Assembly (NCBI GenBank): GCA_028874985.1
Contig: JAPPGI010000058.1
Location: forward strand, 25,673-89,672
Length of the DNA stretch: 64,000 nt
Reading direction: 5' to 3'
Source of the DNA: Gemmatimonadota bacterium
GTDB lineage: Bacteria > Gemmatimonadota > Gemmatimonadetes > Longimicrobiales > Gaopeijiaceae
The notes below the pieces were generated by a model that worked only from the letters and a program-made list of their open reading frames with translations, was not told where the DNA came from and made no database searches. Each line of letters opens with the position of its first letter. Position 1 is the first letter of the stretch. The translations under genes and the position numbers were made by a program. This document shows, piece by piece, positions 10,919 through 19,813 of this stretch.

Positions 10919-13221
10919 GGACGTTCACGGTCGCGCTCACGCTCGCCACGGGAGTCGCCGTCGCGGCGCCCGCGCGCGCCGGCGCCCAGTCCGGCTTCGC
11001 CCCCGACACCTTCGAGGATTCGGTGGCGCACCGGCTCTACGCGGCGGCCCGGGCCAACTGGAAGGCGCTGGACGAGTCCGTCCTGCGGTACACGGCCGTG
11101 ATCCGGCAGAGATCCGCAACGGCCATGCGCACCTTCCTCCGGGACCGCGTCCTCTACCACAACGAGACGGCCGTGCGGGCCTTCTGGGAGCGGGATCACA
11201 GGCCGGTCATCCAGGTCCTCGGAACCCGCTCCGAGTATCCGGGGCGCGTGATCGAGGACGAAATGGACTGGCTCGACGACCTCTCCTTCGACCGGCCGTT
11301 CGAACCCGGGAGCGACCAGCTGCTCTTCGGGATCCCCGACCAGGACGTCCTTCCCCTCGAGCCGCGGGACGACGGATTCTGGCTGGCGCATCCCCTGGGC
11401 GGGGGAGCCGACTCGCTCTACCGCTTCCGCAGCGGCGACACCATGACGATCTCCTTCCAGGACGGGCGCCGGCTGAGGGCGATCCAGCTGGACGTCCTTG
11501 CCCGGGAGGCGGACGCCAACAGGATCAGCGGAACGCTGTGGATCGAACCCGAGTCCGGAGCGCTGGTTCGGGCCGTGTACCGGCTGAGCCGGAAGTTCGA
11601 CGCCATGCGGGACATTCCCGACCTCGAGCGGGAGGAGGAACGCGGGACCTTCCGGTACGTGCCCGGGCTGTTGAAGCCCTGGACCTTCGATCTCACGGTG
11701 GTCGCGGTGGAGTACTCGCTCTGGGACTTCCGGACCTGGCTCCCCTACGCCATGCACCTCAAGGGCGAGGCTGCGGCGGGGATCTTCAGGTTCCCCCTCT
11801 CCACGGACGTTTCCTACGAGATCGAATCGGTCACCCTGGCGGAGAACGGGAAGGCGGACCCGGACGGGGACGCGGAGGCGGTCCATCCCGTCGCGGCGCC
11901 CCCCCTCAAGGAGGTGCACTTCGAGACCCGGGCCGAGGCGATGGCGTTCATCGCCCAGCTCTTGTCGGGTGACGAGGGCGTGGAGTACGAGCACCTCGAC
12001 GATACGTTGACAGTTGTAGTCAACCGCTCGTCGGTGATCGCCCCCAGGGAGCGCCATCTCGTGTACGAGAGCCCCCACCTCCCTCCGCCCATCTGGCACG
12101 ACGCGGCCGGGTTTCCGTCCGACGCCGAACTGGAGGAGCTCGTCGAGCGTCTGGGCGACCTCCCGGCTCCATCCGTCGCCAAGGCCGCGCTGGGTCTCCA
12201 TTGGGGCTGGGCGCGCCACGATCTCATCCGCTACAACCGGGTGGAGGGTCCCGCCTTCGGGGGCGGCCTGGAGTGGGAGCCGGGCAAAAGGTTCCATGTG
12301 CGCGCCTCTGGGTTCTTCGGGCTGTCGGACCTGAGGCCCAAGTTGCGATTCGACCTTGAACGCTCGACGGTTCAGCGCCGGTTGTCGCTCGGCACCTTCC
12401 ACGAGTTGCGGGCGACCGATCCTGACGGCAGACACCTCGGCTTCGGCAACTCTCTCAACGCGTTCCTCTTCGGCCGCGACGAAGGGGAGTACTACCGGGC
12501 CACCGGGGTCGACCTGAGCTGGCGGCCACCCGACGGAGCGCGCGAGTCCCTTGTCCTGCGCGCATGGGCCGAGCGGCAGAGCGCGGTGAGCAACACAATC
12601 GATTTCGCCCTTTTCCGGGCCTTCGACGGCGACGGGACGTTCCGCTCCAACCTCGAGGCCGACGACGCCGAGGAGACGGGAGTCGAACTCAGGCTTTCAC
12701 CGTGGTGGGGGCACGACCCCGGCGGCATCCAGCTGGGAGCCGAAGTGGAAGGTCGCTGGGCCTTGTGGCGGGCACCGGGCGAGGACCGCCGGAGCGACTA
12801 CCGGCAGGCCGGTGCCACGCTCCGGGCGATCATCCCACTCGCGGGCGACGGCTGGCTCAGGTGGAACCTGGGTTTCGAGGCGGGGGCCGGGTCCACCTGG
12901 GGTGAAGCGCCCGCGCAGCGCTCCTGGTTCCTCGGCGGGGCCGGGTCGCTGCGCGGCTATTCGGCCTCCGTCATCTCGGGCCCGTCCTTCGCGCGGGGCC
13001 GGGTCGAGGTGTCCCGCACCTTCCACGCCGGATCCGCAATCCTCTTCGGCGACGCCGGCTGGGCCGGCGACCGAGACGCCTTCGAGGCGGACGAAATCCT
13101 CTACGGCATCGGCGTGGGGGGCAGTATCCTGGACGGGATCGTCCGCCTGGACCTGTCGCAGGGACTCAGGGGGCCGAACAAGCGCTTCCGCGTCGACCTC
13201 TACCTGGACGCGATTCTCTAG
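10915..13221 (+). CDS. Outer-membrane surface-antigen (BamA/Omp85 C-terminal-like) beta-barrel protein
   Basis: GTG start overlapping upstream stop (GTGA); signal peptide VRTFTVALTLATGVAVAAPARAGAQ; C-terminal barrel-like WFLGGAGSLRGYSASVISGPSFARGRVEVSRTFHAGSAILFGDAGWAG...LDLSQGLRGPNKRFRVDLYLDAIL. Confidence 0.65.
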   Translation: MRTFTVALTLATGVAVAAPARAGAQSGFAPDTFEDSVAHRLYAAARANWKALDESVLRYTAVIRQRSATAMRTFLRDRVLYHNETAVRAFWERDHRPVIQVLGTRSEYPGRVIEDEMDWLDDLSFDRPFEPGSDQLLFGIPDQDVLPLEPRDDGFWLAHPLGGGADSLYRFRSGDTMTISFQDGRRLRAIQLDVLAREADANRISGTLWIEPESGALVRAVYRLSRKFDAMRDIPDLEREEERGTFRYVPGLLKPWTFDLTVVAVEYSLWDFRTWLPYAMHLKGEAAAGIFRFPLSTDVSYEIESVTLAENGKADPDGDAEAVHPVAAPPLKEVHFETRAEAMAFIAQLLSGDEGVEYEHLDDTLTVVVNRSSVIAPRERHLVYESPHLPPPIWHDAAGFPSDAELEELVERLGDLPAPSVAKAALGLHWGWARHDLIRYNRVEGPAFGGGLEWEPGKRFHVRASGFFGLSDLRPKLRFDLERSTVQRRLSLGTFHELRATDPDGRHLGFGNSLNAFLFGRDEGEYYRATGVDLSWRPPDGARESLVLRAWAERQSAVSNTIDFALFRAFDGDGTFRSNLEADDAEETGVELRLSPWWGHDPGGIQLGAEVEGRWALWRAPGEDRRSDYRQAGATLRAIIPLAGDGWLRWNLGFEAGAGSTWGEAPAQRSWFLGGAGSLRGYSASVISGPSFARGRVEVSRTFHAGSAILFGDAGWAGDRDAFEADEILYGIGVGGSILDGIVRLDLSQGLRGPNKRFRVDLYLDAIL

Positions 13222-13253
13222 GCCGTGGAGAACGCCCGAGCGGCGAGGCACCG
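13222..13253 (+). repeat. Interspersed repeat, internally deleted copy F
   Basis: GCCGTGGAGAACGCCCGAGCGGCGAGGCACC directly after a TAG stop; matches copy A with an internal deletion of about 10 nt. Confidence 0.5.
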
Positions 13254-13306
13254 GGCTGGAGAGGCGCGACGAGAGGGGAATAGCGGGGCCATTCGCCCGA
13301 GGAACA

Positions 13307-13390
13307 TGCCGGGGGCGGGACTCGAACCCGCATGGGACTGCTCCCGGGGGATTTTAAGTCCCCTGTGTATACCGATTTCACCACCCCGGC
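13307..13390 (-). tRNA. tRNA-Leu(UAA)
   Basis: Reverse strand GCCGGGGTGGTGAAATCGGTATACACAGGGGACTTAAAATCCCCCGGGAGCAGTCCCATGCGGGTTCGAGTCCCGCCCCCGGCA: 7-bp acceptor stem GCCGGGG/CCCCGGC, anticodon TAA in CTTAAAA, long variable arm, GGTTCGA T-loop. Confidence 0.95.
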
Positions 13391-13521
13391 CGAGCATCAA
13401 TCATACCTGGTTCCGCCGATCTACGTGAAGCCGTTCGTCAGGACGCACAGGAGCCACGCGGCTCCCAACGCGCCCGAGATCCATCGCCGGAACGATTCCC
13501 GGACTCACTCCATTCCGCGGA

Positions 13522-15063
13522 TCACTTCTTCAAGCAGATCAGGATCACCCCACCGGCGGCCTCGTCTCCGTAGAGCGCTACGGCCGCAGCACCCTTGATC
13601 ACCTCTAATCTCTCGATGCCCTTGAGATGCGGCCACGGCGTTGGATCCGGCCACGGCGCTGCATTGCCGTCGTCGTCCAGTGCGTTCCCGTGCATTGTGA
13701 CCCGGACGCCTTCGATGATCAGGAGGGGCAAGGGTGGCGACTCAGCCATCCCCGAGAACTTGCCCCCCCACAGATTGTCCCGGTCGGACTGCTTCGGACT
13801 TTCGGCCACGGCTTCGACCATCTCCGCCACCGAGGGCCGGCCCCGCGTGAAGATCCGGATGGCGCCGTTGGCACCCTCGTCGCCGTAGATCTCCCGGGAC
13901 TTCGCACCATTGATCACTTCGACGCGATCGACCACCCCTTCCCTCCTGAGGCCGCTCTCCGACCAGAGCCGGACCGATTCGGGCAGGTCTTCATAGCGCG
14001 CGACAGGCACGTCGTCCACGAACACGAGCGGAGCCGGGTCCGAGACGAACCATTCGGCCAGATAGCCGTCGTAGGAGCCCTGGGTCCATCCGGAAGGTTT
14101 GCCCCGGGGCTCCGGGGCCTGAACCTCGAACGCCTCGTCGATCGCGTCGCCGATTTCCGTCGGCAACCGCACGTCGCACGCCGTCACCAGTGCGCCCACC
14201 GCCACGCAGGCGAGAATGGCCGCGCGGCCCGCACCCAGCTTCTCTTGCTTCTCACTCATCGTCTTCAATCTCCTTTCAAGCAGGCTCCTGGATTTCCCCA
14301 TCGCGGGGACGAATCCCCACCAGCCACGGGACCGGGTTCCCGCGTTCAGGAGGACCGTGCCGTAGTCGGCGACTCCGATCCCCGACGCCAGGACCCGTTC
14401 ATCGCAGTCCATTTCCACCGCGGCGCGAAGCCGCCGGCACATCCACCAGATCGCCGGACTCCATGGGAACACCGCCGCGGCGAGGCCGCCATAGAGCAGC
14501 GCGAGATGGTCCCGGGCACGCGCATGTTCCTCCTCGTGCCGGATGATCGCGTCCCGGACACCCGGCTCAAGCTCCGACACCCATGCGGGGACGACCACCT
14601 TCGCTCTGGTGACGCCGACCAAGGCCGGACCGAAGCGGCGGGAGACGTAGACCGGCGTTCCGGCCACCCCTGTGCGCTCCCAGCGGCGGCGCCTCCAGCC
14701 CATGACCAGCAGCACGCCACCGACAACGAGCATGGCCGTCAGGGACGCGGTGCCCCATGCAAGAGCCGCAATCCTGCTCGGATTCACGCCCCCGGGAACG
14801 GAAAGGGCCGGAGTCACGCTCCGGGCGTCCGCCACAGGTGCTCCGCTGACCAGCGACACGACGGCCGTCGTGGCCTCCAGCACCGGGGGAGCGACCGGCG
14901 CGCGCGTCCTTCCGGCCAGAGGGACTGCCACCGCCAGGGTCAACGCCGCGAGCCAGGCGAACCGGCGCGGCCATCCCGCGGAGACCGCCAACCGCTCCAG
15001 CGCCCATCCGCCAATCGCGACGATCCCGCCGACCAGCGCCGCATACGGAATCCAGGCAATCAT
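13522..15063 (-). CDS. M56 (BlaR1/MecR1-like) family metallopeptidase with C-terminal TonB-plug-like motifs
   Basis: IIRHEEEHARARDHLALLYGG (HExxH-like M56), N-terminal TM helices; C-terminal VDRVEVINGAKSREIYGDEGANGAIRIFTR and IERLEVIKGAAAVALYGDEAAGGVILICLKK. ORF is open to 15087; start at 15063 (MIAWIPYAALVGG) preferred. Confidence 0.8.
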   Translation of the reverse strand: MIAWIPYAALVGGIVAIGGWALERLAVSAGWPRRFAWLAALTLAVAVPLAGRTRAPVAPPVLEATTAVVSLVSGAPVADARSVTPALSVPGGVNPSRIAALAWGTASLTAMLVVGGVLLVMGWRRRRWERTGVAGTPVYVSRRFGPALVGVTRAKVVVPAWVSELEPGVRDAIIRHEEEHARARDHLALLYGGLAAAVFPWSPAIWWMCRRLRAAVEMDCDERVLASGIGVADYGTVLLNAGTRSRGWWGFVPAMGKSRSLLERRLKTMSEKQEKLGAGRAAILACVAVGALVTACDVRLPTEIGDAIDEAFEVQAPEPRGKPSGWTQGSYDGYLAEWFVSDPAPLVFVDDVPVARYEDLPESVRLWSESGLRREGVVDRVEVINGAKSREIYGDEGANGAIRIFTRGRPSVAEMVEAVAESPKQSDRDNLWGGKFSGMAESPPLPLLIIEGVRVTMHGNALDDDGNAAPWPDPTPWPHLKGIERLEVIKGAAAVALYGDEAAGGVILICLKK

Positions 15064-15107
15064 GCCCGCGTCTCCCCCCTTTGCCACAGCACGCTCACGA
15101 GGTTCGG

Positions 15108-15146
15108 CAGTCGGTCAATAAAGCCCCGCGAGTACCGAGAGCGGCG
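15108..15146 (+). repeat. Interspersed ~39-nt repeat, copy G
   Basis: CAGTCGGTCAATAAAGCCCCGCGAGTACCGAGAGCGGCG; 31/39 ungapped identity with copy A by eye. Confidence 0.7.
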
Positions 15147-15245
15147 GTCATCCGCTTTTCCCTCCATTCACCCTGGCGTTCTTGCTTGTTCAGCTGGTCC
15201 CCGCAGGTATTACCCCGCCGGTTCACGAAAGTTCTCGTACATGGA

Positions 15246-15284
15246 TACGGTACTACGGTAGGGGAGCAGGTGCGAATTTGTCAA
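15246..15284 (-). promoter_or_regulatory. Candidate promoter/operator of the M56 gene
   Basis: Reverse-strand TTGACA (15284-15279), 18-nt spacer, weak -10-like TACCGT overlapping two 7-mers TACGGTA (+ strand 15246-15252 and 15254-15260). Confidence 0.35.
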
Positions 15285-15338
15285 CGACAATCTTCGTAAA
15301 CGGTCTCCGTCGCAGATGGCCGGAGGGCGGTATTGGGA

Positions 15339-16253
15339 TCAGAGGATCGTCTTCCCAAGCGCGGAGGCCACCAAGCCCACCGCCAGGACGGCCGTGTGAT
15401 TACGGTCGTCCAGGACCGGATTGAGTTCCACGACATCGAGGCTGAGGAGCCGGCCCGAGCGCGCCGCCTTCTCGCACACGAGGTGTCCCTCGCGATACGT
15501 CAGACCACCCTGCGCCGGTGTGCCCACCCCCGGCGCGACGAGCGGGTCGAGTGCGTCGAGATCGAGAGACAGGTGGAATCCGGCGGTTCCGGCGTTGGCG
15601 CGTTTCAGCGCCTCGTCCATGCAGGTGGCGACACCCCTTTCGTCGATCTCCGACATCGTGAAAACCCGTAGGCCGACCTCCGAAATGAGTTTCTTCTCAC
15701 CCGCGTCCAGATCGCGGGCGCCCAGAACACTCGCATTCTCCGGTCTGATGCTGGGCAGTCGCCGGGTGAGGCGGTGGTGACCGTGTCCAAGCAGCACCGC
15801 CAGCGACATTCCGTGGATGTTCCCGCTGGGGGTGGTCTGGGGACGGTTCATGTCCGCGTGAGCGTCCACCCATATGACGCCGACGGATTCCCCCAGCCGC
15901 CGGTAGTGCGCCGCCACGCCGGCCACCGATCCGATCGAAAGCGAGTGGTCCCCGCCCAGGACCAACGGAATGCACCCGACCCCCAGGCCCGACTCCACCA
16001 CCTGACGCGTCTGCTCGGTCACCTTGGCGATTTCGTCGAGAAAGCGCAGCGCGGTCTCGCCGGCCCCGGTGGTCTCGAGCCCGCCGGCGGTGATGGTACC
16101 CAACTCGAGGATGTGATAGCCGATGGACTGCAGCTCGCGCGTGATCCCCGCGATTCGCAGCGCCGAGGGCCCCATGTCGACTCCGCGGCGCCCCGCGCCG
16201 AGGTCGATGGACACCGAAAGAAGCGCGATGTCGCGGTCGGCGAAATCGTTCAT
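15339..16253 (-). CDS. rocF: Arginase
   Basis: VLGGDHSLSIGSVAGVAAHYRRLGESVGVIWVDAHADMNRPQTTPSGNIHGMSLAVLLG...FHLSLDLDALDPLVAPGVGTPAQGGLTYREGH...LDVVELNPVLDDRNHTAVLAVGL. Confidence 0.92.
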   Translation of the reverse strand: MNDFADRDIALLSVSIDLGAGRRGVDMGPSALRIAGITRELQSIGYHILELGTITAGGLETTGAGETALRFLDEIAKVTEQTRQVVESGLGVGCIPLVLGGDHSLSIGSVAGVAAHYRRLGESVGVIWVDAHADMNRPQTTPSGNIHGMSLAVLLGHGHHRLTRRLPSIRPENASVLGARDLDAGEKKLISEVGLRVFTMSEIDERGVATCMDEALKRANAGTAGFHLSLDLDALDPLVAPGVGTPAQGGLTYREGHLVCEKAARSGRLLSLDVVELNPVLDDRNHTAVLAVGLVASALGKTIL

Positions 16254-16438
16254 GGCGCGAGGGCGGGACGAAAGCGAAGCGGGATCGCCGGTCTCGGCAT
16301 TTGGTCGCGGGCAACTGTAGACACTACCATATCCGTCGGTTACACGGCCGGTATCGTTCAAGGTCCGAACGCCGATGTCGTCGACTGCCCGTCCGGCGGC
16401 GTCGGATTGGAGTCTACTCAAAGATAGGGATTCGGCGC

Positions 16439-19400
16439 ATGCGCTACCTCGAGAGCGGTCGGTGGACGGCCGCGCTGCTGCTCCTCTCGCCCATGGCACT
16501 TCCGGCCCAGGAGGCCGGCAAGGACCCCGACCGGGGCCTCCCGCTGGAACCGGCGCACTGGGCGCGCTTCACCACCAGCGAGGGGACCTGGATCTCGCTC
16601 GACGTGAGTCCCGACGGACAGTCGATCGTCTTCGACATGCTGGGAGACCTCTACTCCATGCCCGCTGCCGGAGGCAACGCGACCAGGCTCACCGGCGGCA
16701 TGGGCTACGACATGCAGCCGCGCTTCAGCCCGGACGGAGAACGGATCGCCTTCGTGTCGGACCGGAGCGGCGACAACAACGTCTGGCTCATGCCCGCCGC
16801 GGGAGGCGAGCCGCGGCAGCTCAGCAAGGGGATCGGAAGCCGCTTCCTGTCGCCGGAGTGGATGCCCGACGGCAAGTACGTCGTGGTCTCGAGAGCGGCT
16901 CCCTTCGCCGGACTGGAGAAGCTGTGGCTCTACCACGTTGACGGGGGAACGGGCCTGGAGATGGTCGGAGGGAGCGGCGGCCAGCGCATGCTGGGTGCGG
17001 CGGTGAATGCCGAGGGGCGCTACATCTGGTACGCGCAGCGCTTCGGCACCTGGCAGTACAACGCGATCCTTCCGCAGTACCAGCTCTGGGTCTACGATCG
17101 CAGGTCGGGGACCCGCACGCCCATGAGCAACCGGTACGGGTCGGCCTTCCGGCCCGCTCTTTCGCCGGACGGCACCCTGCTGGCCTACGGGACCCGCGAG
17201 GACGCCGAGACCGGGATTCGGCTCCGCGACCTCGCCTCGGGAGAGGAGCGGTGGCTCGCCTACCCCGTCCAGCGCGACGACCAGGAATCGACCGCGTCGA
17301 TGGACGTGTTGCCGGGGTACTCCTTCACCCCCGGTTCCGACGCGCTGGTCATCTCCTACGGCGGCCGTATCTGGCGGGTGCCGGTGGACGGCGGCGACCC
17401 ACGGGAGATCCCCTTCACCGTCGAGGCCGAGATCGCGATCGGCCCCGAGGTCGAGTTCGAGTACCCGATCGAGGACACGCCGACCTTCACCGTGAAACAG
17501 ATCCGCGACGCGCGTCCCTCCCCCGATGGCGCCCGGATCGCCTTCAGCGCCCTGGACCGCCTTTACGTCGCCGAGTTGCCGGACGGGACCCCGGAGCGCG
17601 TCACCGCCGACGACGTGGGCGAGTTCCAGCCCGTGTGGTCCCCGGACGGGCGTCACATCGCGTACGTGACCTGGGACGACGACAGCGGCGAGGGCCATAT
17701 CCGGCGGGTCTCCTCCGGGGGCGGCTCCGCCACGAACCTGACCACGGAAGCGGCATTCTACCGCGAGATCGCGTGGTCGCCGGACAGCGAGCGGATCGTG
17801 GGGATCCGAGTGGACCGGCGCAACATCCGGGAGTCCCTGGGCATGACCGCCGGGGGGTTGGCCGCGGAACTCATGTGGATCCCGGCGGACGGCGGCCCGG
17901 CAACCACGATCGGACCCACGCAGGGGCGGCGGCGGCCTCACTTCACGCAGGATCCGGACCGCATCTACTACTACGGCTTCGCAAGGGCCGACGCCGTTCC
18001 CGGCTCGCCCACGCCGCCGGCTCCGACCATCGCGCTTTCCTCCGCCAGGTGGGACGATACGGACCGGCGGCGGCACCTGCGGGTTACCGCTCGCGCGGAC
18101 CTGTCGGCCGGCGGTGTGCCCGTCGGCTACCGGTATTCCGAAACGAGCGACCTGGCGATGCCCGAGGTCTTCGACGACGACGAGCCACGCGAACTCATCC
18201 TGCGCCTGGGCGCCGGAACGGTGATGATGGCCCCGCTGGGCGACCTCGCTCTGGCCCGGATAGGCGACGACCTCTATGCGGTCACGGTCCCGGACCTCGG
18301 GGCCACCCTGCCGACGGTCGACGTCACCAAGCCCGATTCGGCCGGAGTCCCCGCCTGGAAGCTGAACCGGCTGGGAGTCGAATTCCCCACCTGGGGGGCG
18401 GACGGACGCACGGTGCACTGGTCGCTGGGCAACGGACTCTTCACCTACGACCTGGACGCGGCCGCGGGCGACCCCGGCTACGAAGCGGCCGAACGGCAGA
18501 TCGCCGTCACCGCCGAGCGTGACATCCCCCGCGGCACGGTGGTTCTGCGCGGCGGGCGGGCCATCACCATGAACGGCGGCGAGATCGTCGAGAACGCCGA
18601 CGTCGTCGTGACGGACAACCGCATCACCGCGGTGTCCGCGGGGCCCGGAGAGGTGCCCGAGGGCGCGCAGGTGATCGATGTCGGCGGCAAGACCATCCTG
18701 CCCGGCTTCGTCGACACGCATTCGCACATGTGGAACCTGTGGGGTGTGCACTGGGAGCGTTCGTGGCTCTACCACGCCAATCTGGCCTACGGTGTCACCA
18801 CCACGCGCGACCCCCAGACCGCCACCACCGACGTGCTCGTCTACGAAGACCTGGTGCGCGCCGGCCGCATGACCGGTCCGCGCGTCTATCACACCGGACC
18901 CGGCGTCTTCTCCCGCGACTTCGTTCGCAGCTACGAACACGCGCTCGACGTGCTCCGCAAGTACAGCCGCTACTACGACACCAAGACCTTCAAGATGTAC
19001 ATGTCCGGCAACCGCCGTCAGCGCCAGTGGCTGATCATGGCCGCGCGCGAGCTCGGCCTGATGCCGACCACGGAGGGCGGGCTGGACTACCGGCTCGACA
19101 TGACCCACGCCATCGACGGCTACCCGGGGATCGAGCACAACCTGCCGATCATTCCGACGTACGGCGATGTGGTCGAACTCTTCGCCACCTCGGGAACGGT
19201 CAACACGCCGACGCTGCTGGTGACGTACGGAGGCCCCTGGGTCGAGAACTACTACTATACGCGGGAGGACGTCTTCGGCGACGAGAAGCTCACCCACTTC
19301 ACGCCGAAGCGCGAACTCGACATCAAGGCGCGGCGCCTGCAGACCGATGGACCGGGGCCCGCCGGGTGGTTCATGGAGGAGGAGTACGTCTTCGACAGGC

Positions 19401-19813
19401 ACTCGGCGTGGCTGAAGGATCTCGTGGAGGCGGGCGGGCGGACCGGAGTGGGCAGCCACGGACAGCTGCAGGGACTGGGCTACCACTGGGAGCTTTGGGC
19501 ACTCCAGGCCGGTGGCATGAGCGAGCACGACGCGCTGCGGGTCGCCACGCTGATGGGTGCCGAGGCGATCGGGCTGGGCGCCGACCTGGGATCGATCGAG
19601 CCGGGCAAGCTGGCCGACCTCGTGATCCTCGACGCCGATCCGCTCGACGACATACGCAACACCAACACGATCGACAAGGTCATGATGAACGGACGTCTCT
19701 ACGACGGCGACACCCTCGACGAGTTGTGGCCCCGGCAACGCGCGGCTCCCTACGAGCCCTGGAGGCACACGGCTCCGGATGTGAGGGCCGGAATCAGGGG
19801 AGGTGAGAAATGA
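16439..19813 (+). CDS. Secreted TolB-like beta-propeller + amidohydrolase protein (copy 1)
   Basis: Signal peptide; WISLDVSPDGQSIVFDMLGDLYSMPAAGGNATRLTGG, FSPDGERIAFVSDRSGDNNVW repeats; C-terminal VIDVGGKTILPGFVDTHSHMWNLWG...GSIEPGKLADLVILDADPLDDI. Confidence 0.9.
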   Translation: MRYLESGRWTAALLLLSPMALPAQEAGKDPDRGLPLEPAHWARFTTSEGTWISLDVSPDGQSIVFDMLGDLYSMPAAGGNATRLTGGMGYDMQPRFSPDGERIAFVSDRSGDNNVWLMPAAGGEPRQLSKGIGSRFLSPEWMPDGKYVVVSRAAPFAGLEKLWLYHVDGGTGLEMVGGSGGQRMLGAAVNAEGRYIWYAQRFGTWQYNAILPQYQLWVYDRRSGTRTPMSNRYGSAFRPALSPDGTLLAYGTREDAETGIRLRDLASGEERWLAYPVQRDDQESTASMDVLPGYSFTPGSDALVISYGGRIWRVPVDGGDPREIPFTVEAEIAIGPEVEFEYPIEDTPTFTVKQIRDARPSPDGARIAFSALDRLYVAELPDGTPERVTADDVGEFQPVWSPDGRHIAYVTWDDDSGEGHIRRVSSGGGSATNLTTEAAFYREIAWSPDSERIVGIRVDRRNIRESLGMTAGGLAAELMWIPADGGPATTIGPTQGRRRPHFTQDPDRIYYYGFARADAVPGSPTPPAPTIALSSARWDDTDRRRHLRVTARADLSAGGVPVGYRYSETSDLAMPEVFDDDEPRELILRLGAGTVMMAPLGDLALARIGDDLYAVTVPDLGATLPTVDVTKPDSAGVPAWKLNRLGVEFPTWGADGRTVHWSLGNGLFTYDLDAAAGDPGYEAAERQIAVTAERDIPRGTVVLRGGRAITMNGGEIVENADVVVTDNRITAVSAGPGEVPEGAQVIDVGGKTILPGFVDTHSHMWNLWGVHWERSWLYHANLAYGVTTTRDPQTATTDVLVYEDLVRAGRMTGPRVYHTGPGVFSRDFVRSYEHALDVLRKYSRYYDTKTFKMYMSGNRRQRQWLIMAARELGLMPTTEGGLDYRLDMTHAIDGYPGIEHNLPIIPTYGDVVELFATSGTVNTPTLLVTYGGPWVENYYYTREDVFGDEKLTHFTPKRELDIKARRLQTDGPGPAGWFMEEEYVFDRHSAWLKDLVEAGGRTGVGSHGQLQGLGYHWELWALQAGGMSEHDALRVATLMGAEAIGLGADLGSIEPGKLADLVILDADPLDDIRNTNTIDKVMMNGRLYDGDTLDELWPRQRAAPYEPWRHTAPDVRAGIRGGEK

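Noticed and set aside
13400-13520. Small reverse-strand membrane-like ORF (RWISGALGAAWLLCVLTNGFT)
   Set aside because: No convincing start codon or ribosome-binding site and very short; not supported as a gene.
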